Positions 34,638 to 44,543 of a stretch of DNA of 64,000 nt are shown piece by piece. Source of the stretch: Persicaria tinctoria. Taxonomy: Eukaryota > Streptophyta > Magnoliopsida > Caryophyllales > Polygonaceae. Made by a program: the position numbers and the translations under genes. The notes beneath the pieces are model-generated. The model saw nothing but the letters and a program-made list of their open reading frames with translations. It had not been told where the DNA came from and did not search any database. The stretch is from the NCBI GenBank assembly GCA_037127255.1, contig JBANSL010000009.1:23338475-23402474 (forward strand), written 5' to 3'. Each line of letters starts with the position of its first letter. Position 1 is the stretch's first letter.

Positions 34638-36788
34638 ATGCTAATCAATTTTTTTTACCCAGATAGTTGGTGAATTTATTATTTATTGGGTTTGTGTTTT
34701 TGTTTTTGTGGTGGTGTGTGTGTGTTTGTATTTGTAGGCTTGGATACAGTCTTTTGTGTAAAAGACATCAGTTCTTGCGACTGCTATCTCTGATTTTGCT
34801 GAGTTTTCTTCCAAAATCCCATCTGAGGTTCATGGTGATTCTAAAGTTAAGACACTTCTTAGTGAGGGTAATAAGTTGTTAGGGTTTGTGGGTCGATCAG
34901 ATGGTCCTACCCCTAATCGTGCTAATAAGTCGTATATGGATGATTCTCCAGACTCACAATTTTGGTCAGATCCAGAATTGATTGAGTGTCTTAATCAGAT
35001 TGAGTTGGCTTATAAGAATAGAGGGAAAATGAAAACCAATTTTTTTTTTGATGATTTAACTTCATTTGACATATTTGGGTCTGATGCTGCATTTAAGTCT
35101 GATATTGACACACAAACTGGGTCTAAATATGCAAAAAAGACTGGTAAGGATGCATCAAATTCTTCTGCTGCCACTCAAGGGATCCCATAAGTAGTTGTTA
35201 ATATTGCTAAAGAATATGTGAATGATATACCTCTTCCCCATGGGTATGAGGCTGCCCCTGCCCAAAAAGCTTCTGTTTCTGGTCCTTCAACATGTGTATC
35301 TTCTGTAAGTGCCATTCCTACTGTGAATCCGTTGGTGTATAGAAAGAAGATGAAGTCTCCTATTCCATTGCCTTCACGCAAATCTTCTCGTGTCCATAAC
35401 TTAAGTTCAATAGCTGGGAAACAAGATGTTGGGAAGGAGGAAGACGGTGCTTGTAGAAGGTCTTCCAAACCTTCTTTAACCTTGCGGAGTCCTTACTTTT
35501 CAAGAATTGTTGATATTACTGATGCTATCTCTGGCACTGAGCGTATTTTGTCTTCCTATTTATCTAAGAAGACAGCTTCTTCCACGTAAGTTTATGTTTT
35601 TGTTAATCATTATTTTAAGTTTTATTTTTTGCTTGATTATATTTTTGTTTTTCATATTATGTCTAATATTTGTAGTGATGTCCTATTTAAATACAAGTCT
35701 GTAGAAGTGCATAGGCATGATATGAAAAGTCTTGAAGAAGATTTCCATGTCTCCTATGGTGTTATTGCTTGATGGTGTGCCATTCTCAACCATAAAGAAC
35801 AATTCAGAAGTGATGTTTCTCCATTAAGGTTTTTTGTGCCAGTTCATTCGTTTGTAAGTATTCTTTTTATTGTCTTTTAGTTCTATGTCCATCTTACCCT
35901 TTCTTGTTTTGTGGTTTTTTTCCTAATAATTTTTATTTTTATTTCTGTTTGTTTGTCTGTTCTGTAGGATTTTCCCTCCAATGCATCTCTTGAGGGCCCT
36001 GTTAACCAGTATCAAAAGTTTTCTCTTCGACTTGATTCTTCATTGGCAATGGCTCCTCATATTGTTTTAAAAGATGTTGATATGGTACTTTTATTGTTTT
36101 GTTGTTTTTTTGTTTATATAAATTACTTTCTTCTATCATTTTTAGATTTTTCTTATTTTTTTAAATGTGTGTTATATTTTGCATTTTTGTAGTTTGTGTT
36201 TGTTGTTGAACGTGAAGAAGAATTTTTCATGGTAGTCTTCAATGTGAAGACTAAACTTACCCAAACCCTTGATGTTTGTCCTCCTATTCATCCATCAACT
36301 GGCTCAATTTTATCAACAGCAGACTGTTTGGTTAGTTTTGTTATTTTTTATGTTATATATTTGAAATTAAAATTTATTTCTAATTTATTCAACTTTGCCC
36401 TTTTCCTTATTATATAATTATTTTTTGTATCTAGGAAGATTGGCTTGATGACTATTTGAGGAACAAATGATTAATAGCTAAGTCAGACTCAATTACAAAT
36501 TCAACGTCTTCAAATGTTGCGCTACCATATGCTGGTGATGATAAGAGGATCCATTCAGAGGTATGTGTTATGAGGCGCATGAAAACTTTTATTGGAGTTG
36601 AAAAGGGATTCAAACCTGGATTTGATAATGCAAGTGAAAAGAATATATCCAAGTTGCGACAGAAATATTTGGTTGATATCATATGCTCAGATCTTAATGC
36701 GGTGCGCACTCAAGTTATTGAAGCAGCCAAGTCTCACGCAAGATTGACATTAAAAGGAGTCCATGCTCAGAAGCTGCAGTTTAATTGA
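32338..36788 (+). pseudogene. Ulp1-like (C48 cysteine/SUMO protease) gene, multi-exon, decayed
   Basis: Ulp1 enzymes remove SUMO from proteins; plant transposons often carry distant copies. Exon 1 at 32338 encodes MDSTSQ before a GTTAGG donor; exon 2 from about 32840 has an in-frame TAG near 32864, then a Lys/Arg-rich start, an acidic linker, and the domain SRCNIRMFVSALSKLNDKQ, IGFGFLF, YWLVDNFDPNKCC, common in this plant family. A frameshift near 33826 precedes LNWCAFLLESLVDTKKVWE. Later exons (about 34097, 34740, 35220, 35676, 35968, 36193, 36436) carry YMDRVKLFT, RSPYFSRIVDITDA and FMVVFNVKTKLTQTLDV. The last exon has VCVMRRMKTFIG where a DCGVxVM-type catalytic block is expected, so the Cys site is lost. 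Stops also occur at 35190 and near 36470. Confidence 0.65.
34597..34635. repeat. (TA)n microsatellite
   Basis: About nineteen TA dinucleotides in an intron of the Ulp1-like pseudogene. Confidence 0.95.
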
Positions 36789-37269
36789 TATTCAATATCT
36801 ATTGTTAACATTTAGCCCCTTCTATAAGCATATATCTGTTTTATGTAGCCTGTTTGGTTGGGTTGGACAGTTTTAACTCTGTTTGAACAGTTGTTTGTAG
36901 GGTATACCCATTTTGGGGTTTACTTGTTATGGGGGTATAACTCTATTCGTATCTTATGTTGATACTGTGGTACATTTTGTGAATTGTCTGGGATTTAACA
37001 AATTAGGTTTTTGGAAGGTCTTGTGTTGATGAATTTTATTCCTATTTAGTTATGTTGTTGCTTCTTTATGTTTAAGTATGTTGTTATATGCTTTCTTATG
37101 TTTATGTTTTTTGTCCTGGTTTTCGAATTTATAAGTTAAGTTATTAAACTTAAATCTGGCAGGTGTGGTCTTCCATAAGTATCATATCGTGCAACAATAA
37201 ATTCAAGTTGTGAAAATATAAAGATATGCTGTGGATATGTATCAGTATATCTAAATATGAGTTGTGGTA

Positions 37270-38003
37270 TTGTAGATTAATGTTGTGCAAATATAATTTG
37301 TTTTTATGCTAACAAAAATCATATTGTGCATGTGCACTAATATAGTTTTTAATTTTTTTCCCTCCTCCCTCTTTAGTGATTCATTTTACTTAATGTTTGT
37401 TATATCTATAAAACGTTTTTTTAATTGTTTCGTGTTTTGAAACCTTATTTAATTCATTTTTGAGTTGTGATGGCCATCTCCTCCCATATGTTCAACATAA
37501 CTCTTTGTTGTTCATATTTAAAATTGTATTGTGCACATTTATAATTATGCTGTGCTGTTTTCCAGGAATTCATGAAAATGTAATATTTCGCTGTTCAATT
37601 ATAAATGAATGTTGTTCAACTTTAATCATCTTATGTTCAAATATAAAGGAAAGTTGTTTTTATATTGTTTTTATATTGTTTCGTTGTTTGAAGTTTCTGT
37701 TGTTCATATTTAAAATTAGTGCATTTTTAAAATTAAAGTTTAAGTTTTTTTTTTGTTTTTTTTTAATGTTTGAAGTTTTTGTTGTTCACATATAATTTGA
37801 TTTTATGCTAATAGAAAATCATATTGTGCATGTGCAATAATAGAGTTTTATTTTTTTTTAATTTTTCACTCCACTTTTGTTGATTCATTTATTATTAATG
37901 TTATTTATCTATTTAAAAGGGTTTTTTGAAGTTGTATAGTGTTTTCAATTCTTGGAAAATGAATTAAAATTCATTTATGGGGTGTGATTTCAATATTCTC
38001 CCA
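37270..38003. repeat. Local tandem duplication of AT-rich sequence, second copy split by the gypsy array
   Basis: Unit 1 (about 37275-37785) and unit 2 (about 37786-38003, continuing at 53502-53690) share the order GTGCAAATATAATTTG-like, ATCATATTGTGCATGTGCA, GATTCATTT, TCTCCCAT, then AACTCTTTGTTGTTCA, TTTATAATTATG, GCTGTTTTCCAGGAATTCAT and ATAAATGAATGTTGTTCAAC. The gypsy array entered unit 2 at TCCCA. Unit 1 therefore shows roughly what the site looked like before insertion. Confidence 0.8.
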
Positions 38004-38170
38004 TGATGCAGGACCATCCAAGACACCATCCAAGACACCTCCGGACACATCTATACTTGGGGATGGACCTATGATTCGAGCTCGTGAGAATGAAGTCATC
38101 CTCAAGAGGAAGAAGAAGGCTCCACCATGGGAGTAGGTCCAAAGGTGGAAGCTTGACGTTTAGCTCGTTC
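38004..38170 (+). mobile_element. 5' LTR of the compound array, truncated
   Basis: Matches the first 157 or so bases of the LTR at 52401, with a small additional repeat of CCATCCAAGACA. At about 38171 it passes directly into leader sequence (TGCACTAATCTTG, matching 50476), so the rest of the LTR and the primer site are deleted. The TATA-like promoter segment is lost with it. Confidence 0.8.
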
Positions 38171-39235
38171 TATACTTGCACTAATCTTGTTGTTTTGATT
38201 GTTTGTGGTTGCATAAGCCTAAACACAAAGCCTAGCCGAGACCGTGGAGTCGACCAAAGGTGCACACATCCCCTTGTGAACACCCTAAGCCGGCGGCAGA
38301 ATCTGTCCCCATAGTTGGTGCCTTGGCCGAGTCCATCAAACCACACAAGAACCCTAGTTTGTTGTTCCCTTCTATCTTTGGAACTTTTGATCTATCTATA
38401 TCTAATTCCTTTTATTATTAGCCTATTAAAATTCGGATTTTGGTGGATTTAATTCAATTATATCTATCCAATATATCTATAGGCAAAAGATAGATCTTGT
38501 TACCATATTTACCCAAAGGTTGTCTATATCTATTCATTAGGGCTATAATTTTATTTCTTTCACCTCTATTATCTAAATTTCGAGTCCTTCTCTCTATTGC
38601 TGTGTCTTTCTTGCATTAGGTCAAAAAAAAAAAAAAAAGAGAAATCCGAAAATTCAAAAGAAAGAAATAGTGTTTGTTTGTTTGTTGGTTGTTACACCTA
38701 GTGCAAGAAAGCCTAAAGGACTCCACTTTTGGTGATCTTCATAGCCCTAGTCGACAGCCCTTATTCCCAAACACATATACCTCCACAAAATTGAAACCCT
38801 ACCTTGCAACTACAACATCATAACTTAAGGTTTTCAATCAAAAAGAGGTAAATTTCCATTCTTTCTCAAGTTTTCTTTTATTTCTCTTTTAGTACAGCTA
38901 CTGTCGAGTGTTTGTGGCTGGTTGTTGAGCACTTACCTTCATTATCGAGTGCTGTCCAAATTGTGTCAAAGAGATCTCCTCCTGGTCGAGTCTCTCTTGT
39001 TGTGTCGAGTACTGATTTTGCATTAATCTAGTGCTCTCCTTGTTGTGTTGAGTTGATTCATTGCAATTACCCATCTGTTTTGCTTGAATCGAGTTGCTTT
39101 GATTGTTTTATTAACATCGAGTACTGATTTGCCTTGATCAGTGCCTTAGTCGAGTTGTGTGCCTCTGTCAAGTTCTCTTCAGCTTGTGTCGAGTACTTGT
39201 TGATTGTTGTTTCATTCATTCTCTTGGTTGCATAC
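38171..39235 (+). other. Leader of element B, left part
   Basis: Non-coding retrotransposon leader related to 40480-41520 and 50470-51430. It includes the conserved GTTGCATAGCCTAAACACAA block, an A-rich run at 38623-38640 and TCGAGT-rich sequence at 38900-39200. It is interrupted by element A at CATAC (39231-39235) and resumes at 44371. Confidence 0.75.
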
Positions 39236-40361
39236 TGATGCGGGACCATCCAAGACACCATCCAAGACACATTCGGACACACCTATGATGCGAGCTCGTG
39301 CAATTGAAGTCATCCTCAAGAGGAAGAAGAAGGCTCCACCATGGGAGAAGGTCCAAAGGTGCAAGCTTGATCAATTGACGTTTTAGACTCTCGTTCAGAA
39401 CATTGACAGCTTTTCGACGTCTCTGTAAAATGGGTCGTACGGATTCAATATTTATCGGATTGAGGCGTGCCATACCTTGTTGGAACGAGGACGAAGAGAT
39501 CTACAACTTTGTTGTTGAAGGTTTTTCCAAATTCGTCCTATAGCTTGGCCGAAATCCACATTCTTTGAGCTGCTGCTGGTTTTGACGGGATTTATTTATG
39601 TTTTGGAACATTATATTTATTTCCTATTTTAGTATTAGTTTTACTTAAGTTATTTTAGGAAACTTTAGATATTATTTTATTATTTCCATTAGATGTTAGT
39701 TTTATCTTATTCTATCATCTAACTCGGCCCAACAGCCCTGCGTGACCTATATATTCCGAGTTCTCCTATTGTAATTCAATAAGAACATTATGAATAGAAT
39801 TTAGATCTCTCAAATTGTGTGAAACACATGGAGTGTCTTGTTGATCCAACTAGAGCTGTGCTCGTTGATCATCGATTGGTATCTATCTAGCTTGGTTTGC
39901 TTTGTGTTCGTCAACTTCGCAAGACTTGGTGATCCTAGTATTCACAAGCCCCCTTCTGGTGCTTCAAGTCGTCCGCTTGATTGTGTCGGATTGTAGAGGC
40001 GGGTTGTGTAGGCATTGGTATTGATTCCTACCCTCTGAGGAGGCCTGGGGTCTTTATCTTGTGCTACATAGATCGACTCAGTCCTTATCAGGTCGTGTCT
40101 TTCCATTCTTGTTCTTGAATTTCGAGTCTTGCATCTTTCTTTAAGAGTCTTTGCTGCGTTCTTTGCTTTCTTGATCAATCTTGAACCTTTCTTGATCATT
40201 CTTGATTGTTTCTTGCAGATCTTGAATCGTTTCTTTGAGTCTTGTTAGAGTCGACATCAACAGCCCTTGGTTCTTGGTGTTTCTTGCGTTTCTTGAGTCA
40301 TTCTTGTTTAGTTCTTGCTTGTTGTCGAAGATCGGACCAACCCACGACTAACCCCGTATCA
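39236..40361 (+). mobile_element. 5' LTR of element A
   Basis: TGATGCGGG to CCCCGTATCA. It encodes the polyprotein tail at its start when acting as 3' LTR, then contains CGACGTCTCTGTAAAATGGG, shared by all LTRs of the group. A TATA-like CTATATATT lies at 39747-39755 and AATAAGAACATTATGAATAG about 30 bases downstream. Confidence 0.9.
39747..39755 (+). promoter_or_regulatory. Probable LTR TATA box
   Basis: CTATATATT in GC-richer context, repeated at the equivalent place in every complete LTR of this family. It is followed by AATAAG, a likely polyadenylation element in the 3' LTR. Position and motif only. Confidence 0.45.
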
Positions 40362-40363
40362 AA

Positions 40364-40376
40364 TTGGTATCAGAGC
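40364..40376 (+). promoter_or_regulatory. Primer binding site of element A
   Basis: TTGGTATCAGAGC, complementary to the 3' end of plant initiator tRNA-Met, two bases after the LTR. C (50342) and D (55289) have TTGGCATCAGAGC and TTGGCATGAGAGC; E has the exact site on the minus strand at 60805-60817. Confidence 0.85.
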
Positions 40377-41519
40377 TTTGGTTTCCGACATCAAGATTGA
40401 GTCTTTTTCTCTTCTAAACACAAAATCCACAAAAAAGAGTCCTTTTCTTGTTTTGGTTATTTACTTCTTGCATTCTTGTTGATTATATTACTAATCTTGA
40501 GTTTGTGATCGTTTGTGGTTGCATAGCCTAAACACAAAGCCTAGCCGAGACCGTGGTGTCGACCAAAGTGGTGCGCAATTCCCCTTGTGCAGCACCTAAG
40601 CTGGCGGCATTACCCTTGTCCCCATAGTCACAGCTTGGTCGACATCACATACCACAAAAGATAAAAACCTAGTTTGTTCTATCTTTTCTATCTTTTCTAT
40701 CTTTGGCATATTTGTTCTATCCTCTATCTAAATTCCATTCATTTATTGCCTTTACAAAAATCTGATTTTTGGTGGATATAAATCATATTTATCTATCATT
40801 TATCTTTAAGGCTATAGATAGATCCACTTACCAAAGATAAACAAAAGCCTCATCTATAAATACATCTTTAGGGCTGAATTTCTATCTTTTATCACCATAC
40901 CTTAAAATTTCGAGTCCTACATCTCATTGTTGTTAGTTTCTTGCATTAGTTTCATATTTTAAAAAAAAAAAAAAAGAAGAAGAAGAAAGAAAACAGATCC
41001 GAAAATTCAAAAAAAAAAGAGAAGAAAGTGTTTGGTTGTTGTTTGTTGATCTAGTGCAAGAAAACCTAAAGGACTCAACTTTTTGGTGATCTCCATAGCC
41101 TTGTCGACAGCCCTAAACCTAAACACATTATCCTAAACACATACACCTCCACAAAAATTGAAACCCTACCCTGCAACTACAACGTCCTAACTTAAAGGTT
41201 TTCAATCAAAAGAGGTAAATTTCCAAGTTTTTCTTTATTTCCTTTCTTTTCTCTTTGTGTCGAGTAGATCTCTGTTTTGTCGAGTTCTCTCTTGTTTGGT
41301 CGAGTACTAATTGTGTGCTCAAGTTGGTGTGTCGAGTGCATTAGACCCTTGTCGAGTGCACCTTAGTTTGTGTCGAGTGATTCCTTGCAATTTCCCATCT
41401 GTTTTGCTTGGATCTAAGCTTGTTGCTTACATCGAGTTCTCTACAGCCTTTGTTGAGTTCTCTTCTGCATTGTTTCATTCATTACATACCTTGATTGCCT
41501 TGTTTTGCTTGGTAGTTGA

Positions 41520-41590
41520 TTTGCCCAAAGCGGATTGCCCCAACAAGCGTGACATACCAATTAGAGAGGGAGTGTGAGCGAAACACATTG
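41520..41590 (+). promoter_or_regulatory. Conserved pre-ATG leader block (element A copy)
   Basis: GCCCAAAGCGGATTGCCCC, CAAGCGTGA, GAGAGGGAGTGTGAGCGAAA and ACACA occur in this order 40 to 120 bases before the start codon. The same block is at 44409-44480 (B), 51429-51502 (C), 56527-56600 (D) and, minus strand, 59570-59642 (E). The conservation between autonomous-type and pol-less elements suggests a shared RNA function such as packaging or dimerisation; that is inference. Confidence 0.55.
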
Positions 41591-41644
41591 TGAGGTTGTT
41601 TATATTTTTCTAACTTTACATATTTCTTTGTTTGTTGTTTTGTG

Positions 41645-43396
41645 ATGGCTAATATGCAGGGACGAGGGAAAGGACGATGGCAACGAGAAGAGTACTACTT
41701 CTCAGAGGACGACGACGACTTCCAAGAGGATGATTATTGGGAGCAACGTCCTAGACGAAATGATAGAGGAGGTCGATACCACTATCGAGCACCTAGAGAG
41801 CCTGTGCAAGATGGCATAGGTAAGGTAAAGGTAAAGATCCCTCAATTTTATGGTACCAACGATCCAGATGCTTACATTGATTGGGAAATTAAAATGGATC
41901 GAATATGGATTTGTCATAACTTCTCTGAACATAAAAAGGTGCAACTTGCTTCCCTAGAATTTCAAAGTTTCGCTTTAATTTGGTGGGATAATCTAGTTAA
42001 AGAAAGAAGAAGATTCCTTGATGCACCTGTTGCTTCTTGGATTCAATTAAAAGCACTTATGAGAAGTAGGTTTGCTCATCCACATTATGCTAGCGAGCTT
42101 AGACAACGTTTAGAAAATCTTAAGCAAGGTAGCAAAACTGTTGAGGAAACCTTTTATGCAATGCAAGAAATCATGGCTAGAGCTAATGTAGTTGAACCCT
42201 ATGAAGATACTAATGCTAGGTTTCTTAGAATATTGCACCCCGCCTTAGCTCATGAAATTGATTACTTTCCTTATTCTACGCCTACTGAGCTTTTACATTT
42301 AGCTATGAAAGTAGAAAGGAATGCTAGATACAGGAGCCAAGCTAATAGAGTGTCGAGTGGCCAGCAACAAGGGTGGCGTTCCAACAGGCCTCAACAGCCC
42401 CAAGGGAGGTTTGATGGCGGCTCAAGGGAGAGAGTAAGTCAGCCCCAGGGAAGAGGTGAATATCGAGCACCCCAACAGCCCCTCGACAAGGGCAAAGCGC
42501 CTTGGAATGGACATGAATCGTCTAGGGTATCTACTGGCCCTAAAGGGAGTAATCCTAACTCTTCTACTCTTGAACCTATGTACATTCCTTGCTTTATATG
42601 TCAAGGTAGTGGACATGTTATGAAGGATTGCCCAAATAAGAAGCCTCTCATGATTAATCACCTAGGCGATAATAAATCTGAAAATTCTAGTGATAAACAT
42701 GATGAGCATGTTCATAATGATCAAGATATTAGTTTACTTGCCTCTAAAGATGACTGCCTTGAACATGAGCATGTTGATTCTTTGATTGATTTAAATGTTC
42801 AACATATACCTTGTGCTGATAATCAAAGCAAAGATTTGTGTCAAACTACACGCTTAGAAGAAGACATAGTTTCTAATATGATCATTGATGATGAAACTCC
42901 TACTATTGCTAGCATTGAGTTAATTGAAAATTCAGCCTTGAAAAAGGATGAAAACTTGCTAGCATTGGATGAAAACTTAGGGATCAATGACCAAGATAAA
43001 GTGCATATTAAGTTAGAACATCATGACATTCATATGGAATCTGAATTATGCACTCATAAAGTTTCTTTTCTTGATTTTGTAGATGAAGCTGAGACTATCA
43101 AGGAGTGGCCAATCCCTACATCAATTGGTCTTGAGATGAGTTTCCATGGACATGAGGTTTTCGATCCAGGAGTTCGTGTGGATGCTTTTGAGGAATCTTA
43201 TGCGACCTTGGATTCGAGGACGAATCCTTTTGAAGAAAGGGAGATTGATGCGGGACCATCCAAGACACCATCCAAGACACATTCGGACACACCTATGATG
43301 CGAGCTCGTGCAATTGAAGTCATCCTCAAGAGGAAGAAGAAGGCTCCACCATGGGAGAAGGTCCAAAGGTGCAAGCTTGATCAATTGACGTTTTAG
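41645..43396 (+). CDS. Element A polyprotein: gag plus decayed protease segment plus LTR-encoded tail
   Basis: ATG at 41645 (MANMQGRGKG). An Arg/Asp-rich start with YYFSEDDDDFQEDDYWEQRP precedes the gag core (KVKVKIPQFYGTNDPDAYID, FALIWWDNLV, ENLKQGSKTVEETFYAMQE), then a basic Gln/Pro-rich stretch and a knuckle CFICQGSGHVMKDC. The next 200 residues align with the start of the protease region of element B but lack its IDGGSCCN centre. The end, FDPGVRVDAFEESYATLDSR onwards, matches the integrase tail of B and crosses into the 3' LTR at 43246. About 584 codons are open without a stop. Gag would package RNA; no enzymatic activity is encoded. Good candidate for an expressed trans-mobilised gag. 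Confidence 0.8.
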   Translation: MANMQGRGKGRWQREEYYFSEDDDDFQEDDYWEQRPRRNDRGGRYHYRAPREPVQDGIGKVKVKIPQFYGTNDPDAYIDWEIKMDRIWICHNFSEHKKVQLASLEFQSFALIWWDNLVKERRRFLDAPVASWIQLKALMRSRFAHPHYASELRQRLENLKQGSKTVEETFYAMQEIMARANVVEPYEDTNARFLRILHPALAHEIDYFPYSTPTELLHLAMKVERNARYRSQANRVSSGQQQGWRSNRPQQPQGRFDGGSRERVSQPQGRGEYRAPQQPLDKGKAPWNGHESSRVSTGPKGSNPNSSTLEPMYIPCFICQGSGHVMKDCPNKKPLMINHLGDNKSENSSDKHDEHVHNDQDISLLASKDDCLEHEHVDSLIDLNVQHIPCADNQSKDLCQTTRLEEDIVSNMIIDDETPTIASIELIENSALKKDENLLALDENLGINDQDKVHIKLEHHDIHMESELCTHKVSFLDFVDEAETIKEWPIPTSIGLEMSFHGHEVFDPGVRVDAFEESYATLDSRTNPFEEREIDAGPSKTPSKTHSDTPMMRARAIEVILKRKKKAPPWEKVQRCKLDQLTF

Positions 43397-44370
43397 ACTC
43401 TCGTTCAGAACATTGACAGCTTTTCGACGTCTCTGTAAAATGGGTCGTACGGATTCAATATTTATCGGATTGAGGCGTGCCATACCTTGTTGGAACGAGG
43501 ACGAAGAGATCTACAACTTTGCTGTTGAAGGTTTTTCCAAATTCGTCCTATAGCTTGGCCGAAATCCACATTCTTTGAGCTACTGCTGGTTTTGACGGGA
43601 TTTATTTATGTTTTGGAACATTATATTTATTTCCTATTTTAGTATTAGTTTTACTTGTTATTTTAGGAAACTTTAGATATTATTTTATTATTTCCATTAG
43701 ATGTTAGTTTTATCTTATTCTATCATCTAACTCGGCCCAACAGCCCTGCGTGACCTATATATTCCGAGTTCTCCTATTGTAATTCAATAAGAACATTATG
43801 AATAGAATTTAGATCTCTCAAATTGTGTGAAACACATGGAGTGTCTTGTTGATCCAACTAGAGCTGTGCTCGTTGATCATCGATTGGTATCTATCTAGCT
43901 TGGTTTGCTTTGTGTTCGTCAACTTCGCAAGACTTGGTGATCCTAGTATTCACAAGCCCCCTTCTGGTGCTTCAAGTCGTCCGCTTGATTGTGTCGGATT
44001 GTAGAGGCGGGTTGTGTAGGCATTGGTATTGATTCCTACCCTCTGAGGAGGCCTGGGGGTCTTTATCTTGTGCTACATAGATCGACTCAGTCCTTATCAG
44101 GTCGCGTCTTTCCATTCTTGTTCTTGAATTTCGAGTCTTGCATCTTTCTTTAAGAGTCTTTGCTGCGTTCTTTGCTTTCTTGATCAATCTTGAACCTTTC
44201 TTGATCATTCTTGATTGTTTCTTGCAGATCTTGAATCGTTTCTTTGAGTCTTGTTAGAGTCGACATCAACAGCCCTTGGTTCTTGGTGTTTCTTGCGTTT
44301 CTTGAGTCATTCTTGTTTAGTTCTTGCTTGTTGTCGAAGATCGGACCAACCCACGGCTAACCCCGTATCA
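43246..44370 (+). mobile_element. 3' LTR of element A
   Basis: Nearly identical to 39236-40361. Differences seen include C for T near 43521, a four-base AAGT-type gap near 43656 and an extra G at about 44057. The first 150 bases are coding. Confidence 0.9.
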
Positions 44371-44543
44371 CATACTTTGATTGGCTAGTCTTTTGCTTGG
44401 TTGTTGATTTGCCCAAAGCGGATTGCCCCAGCAAGCGTGATATATCAATCGAAGAGAGGGAGTGTGAGCGAAACACAATTGAGAGGTGTTTATATTTTTA
44501 CTAACCTTTAATATATTTCTTTGTTTCTTTTCTCTTTATTGTC

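Larger units (their letters stand above)
39236..44370 (+). mobile_element. Element A: complete recent non-autonomous gypsy element (pol-less)
   Basis: Two LTRs of 1126 and 1125 bases (39236-40361, 43246-44370) differ at only about half a dozen places by eye. CATAC flanks both ends (39231-39235, 44371-44375), a perfect 5-base target duplication. The internal region has a tRNA-iMet type primer site, a leader, one gag-derived frame and a polypurine tract AAGAAAGGGAGAT, but no RT, RNase H or integrase. It landed in the leader of element B. It must have used enzymes supplied in trans. Confidence 0.9.

Noticed and set aside
41645..43396. Element A as a simple deletion artefact of B
   Set aside because: It has its own near-identical LTR pair and perfect target duplication, and shares the pol-less organisation with C, D and E, so it is a mobile non-autonomous form.
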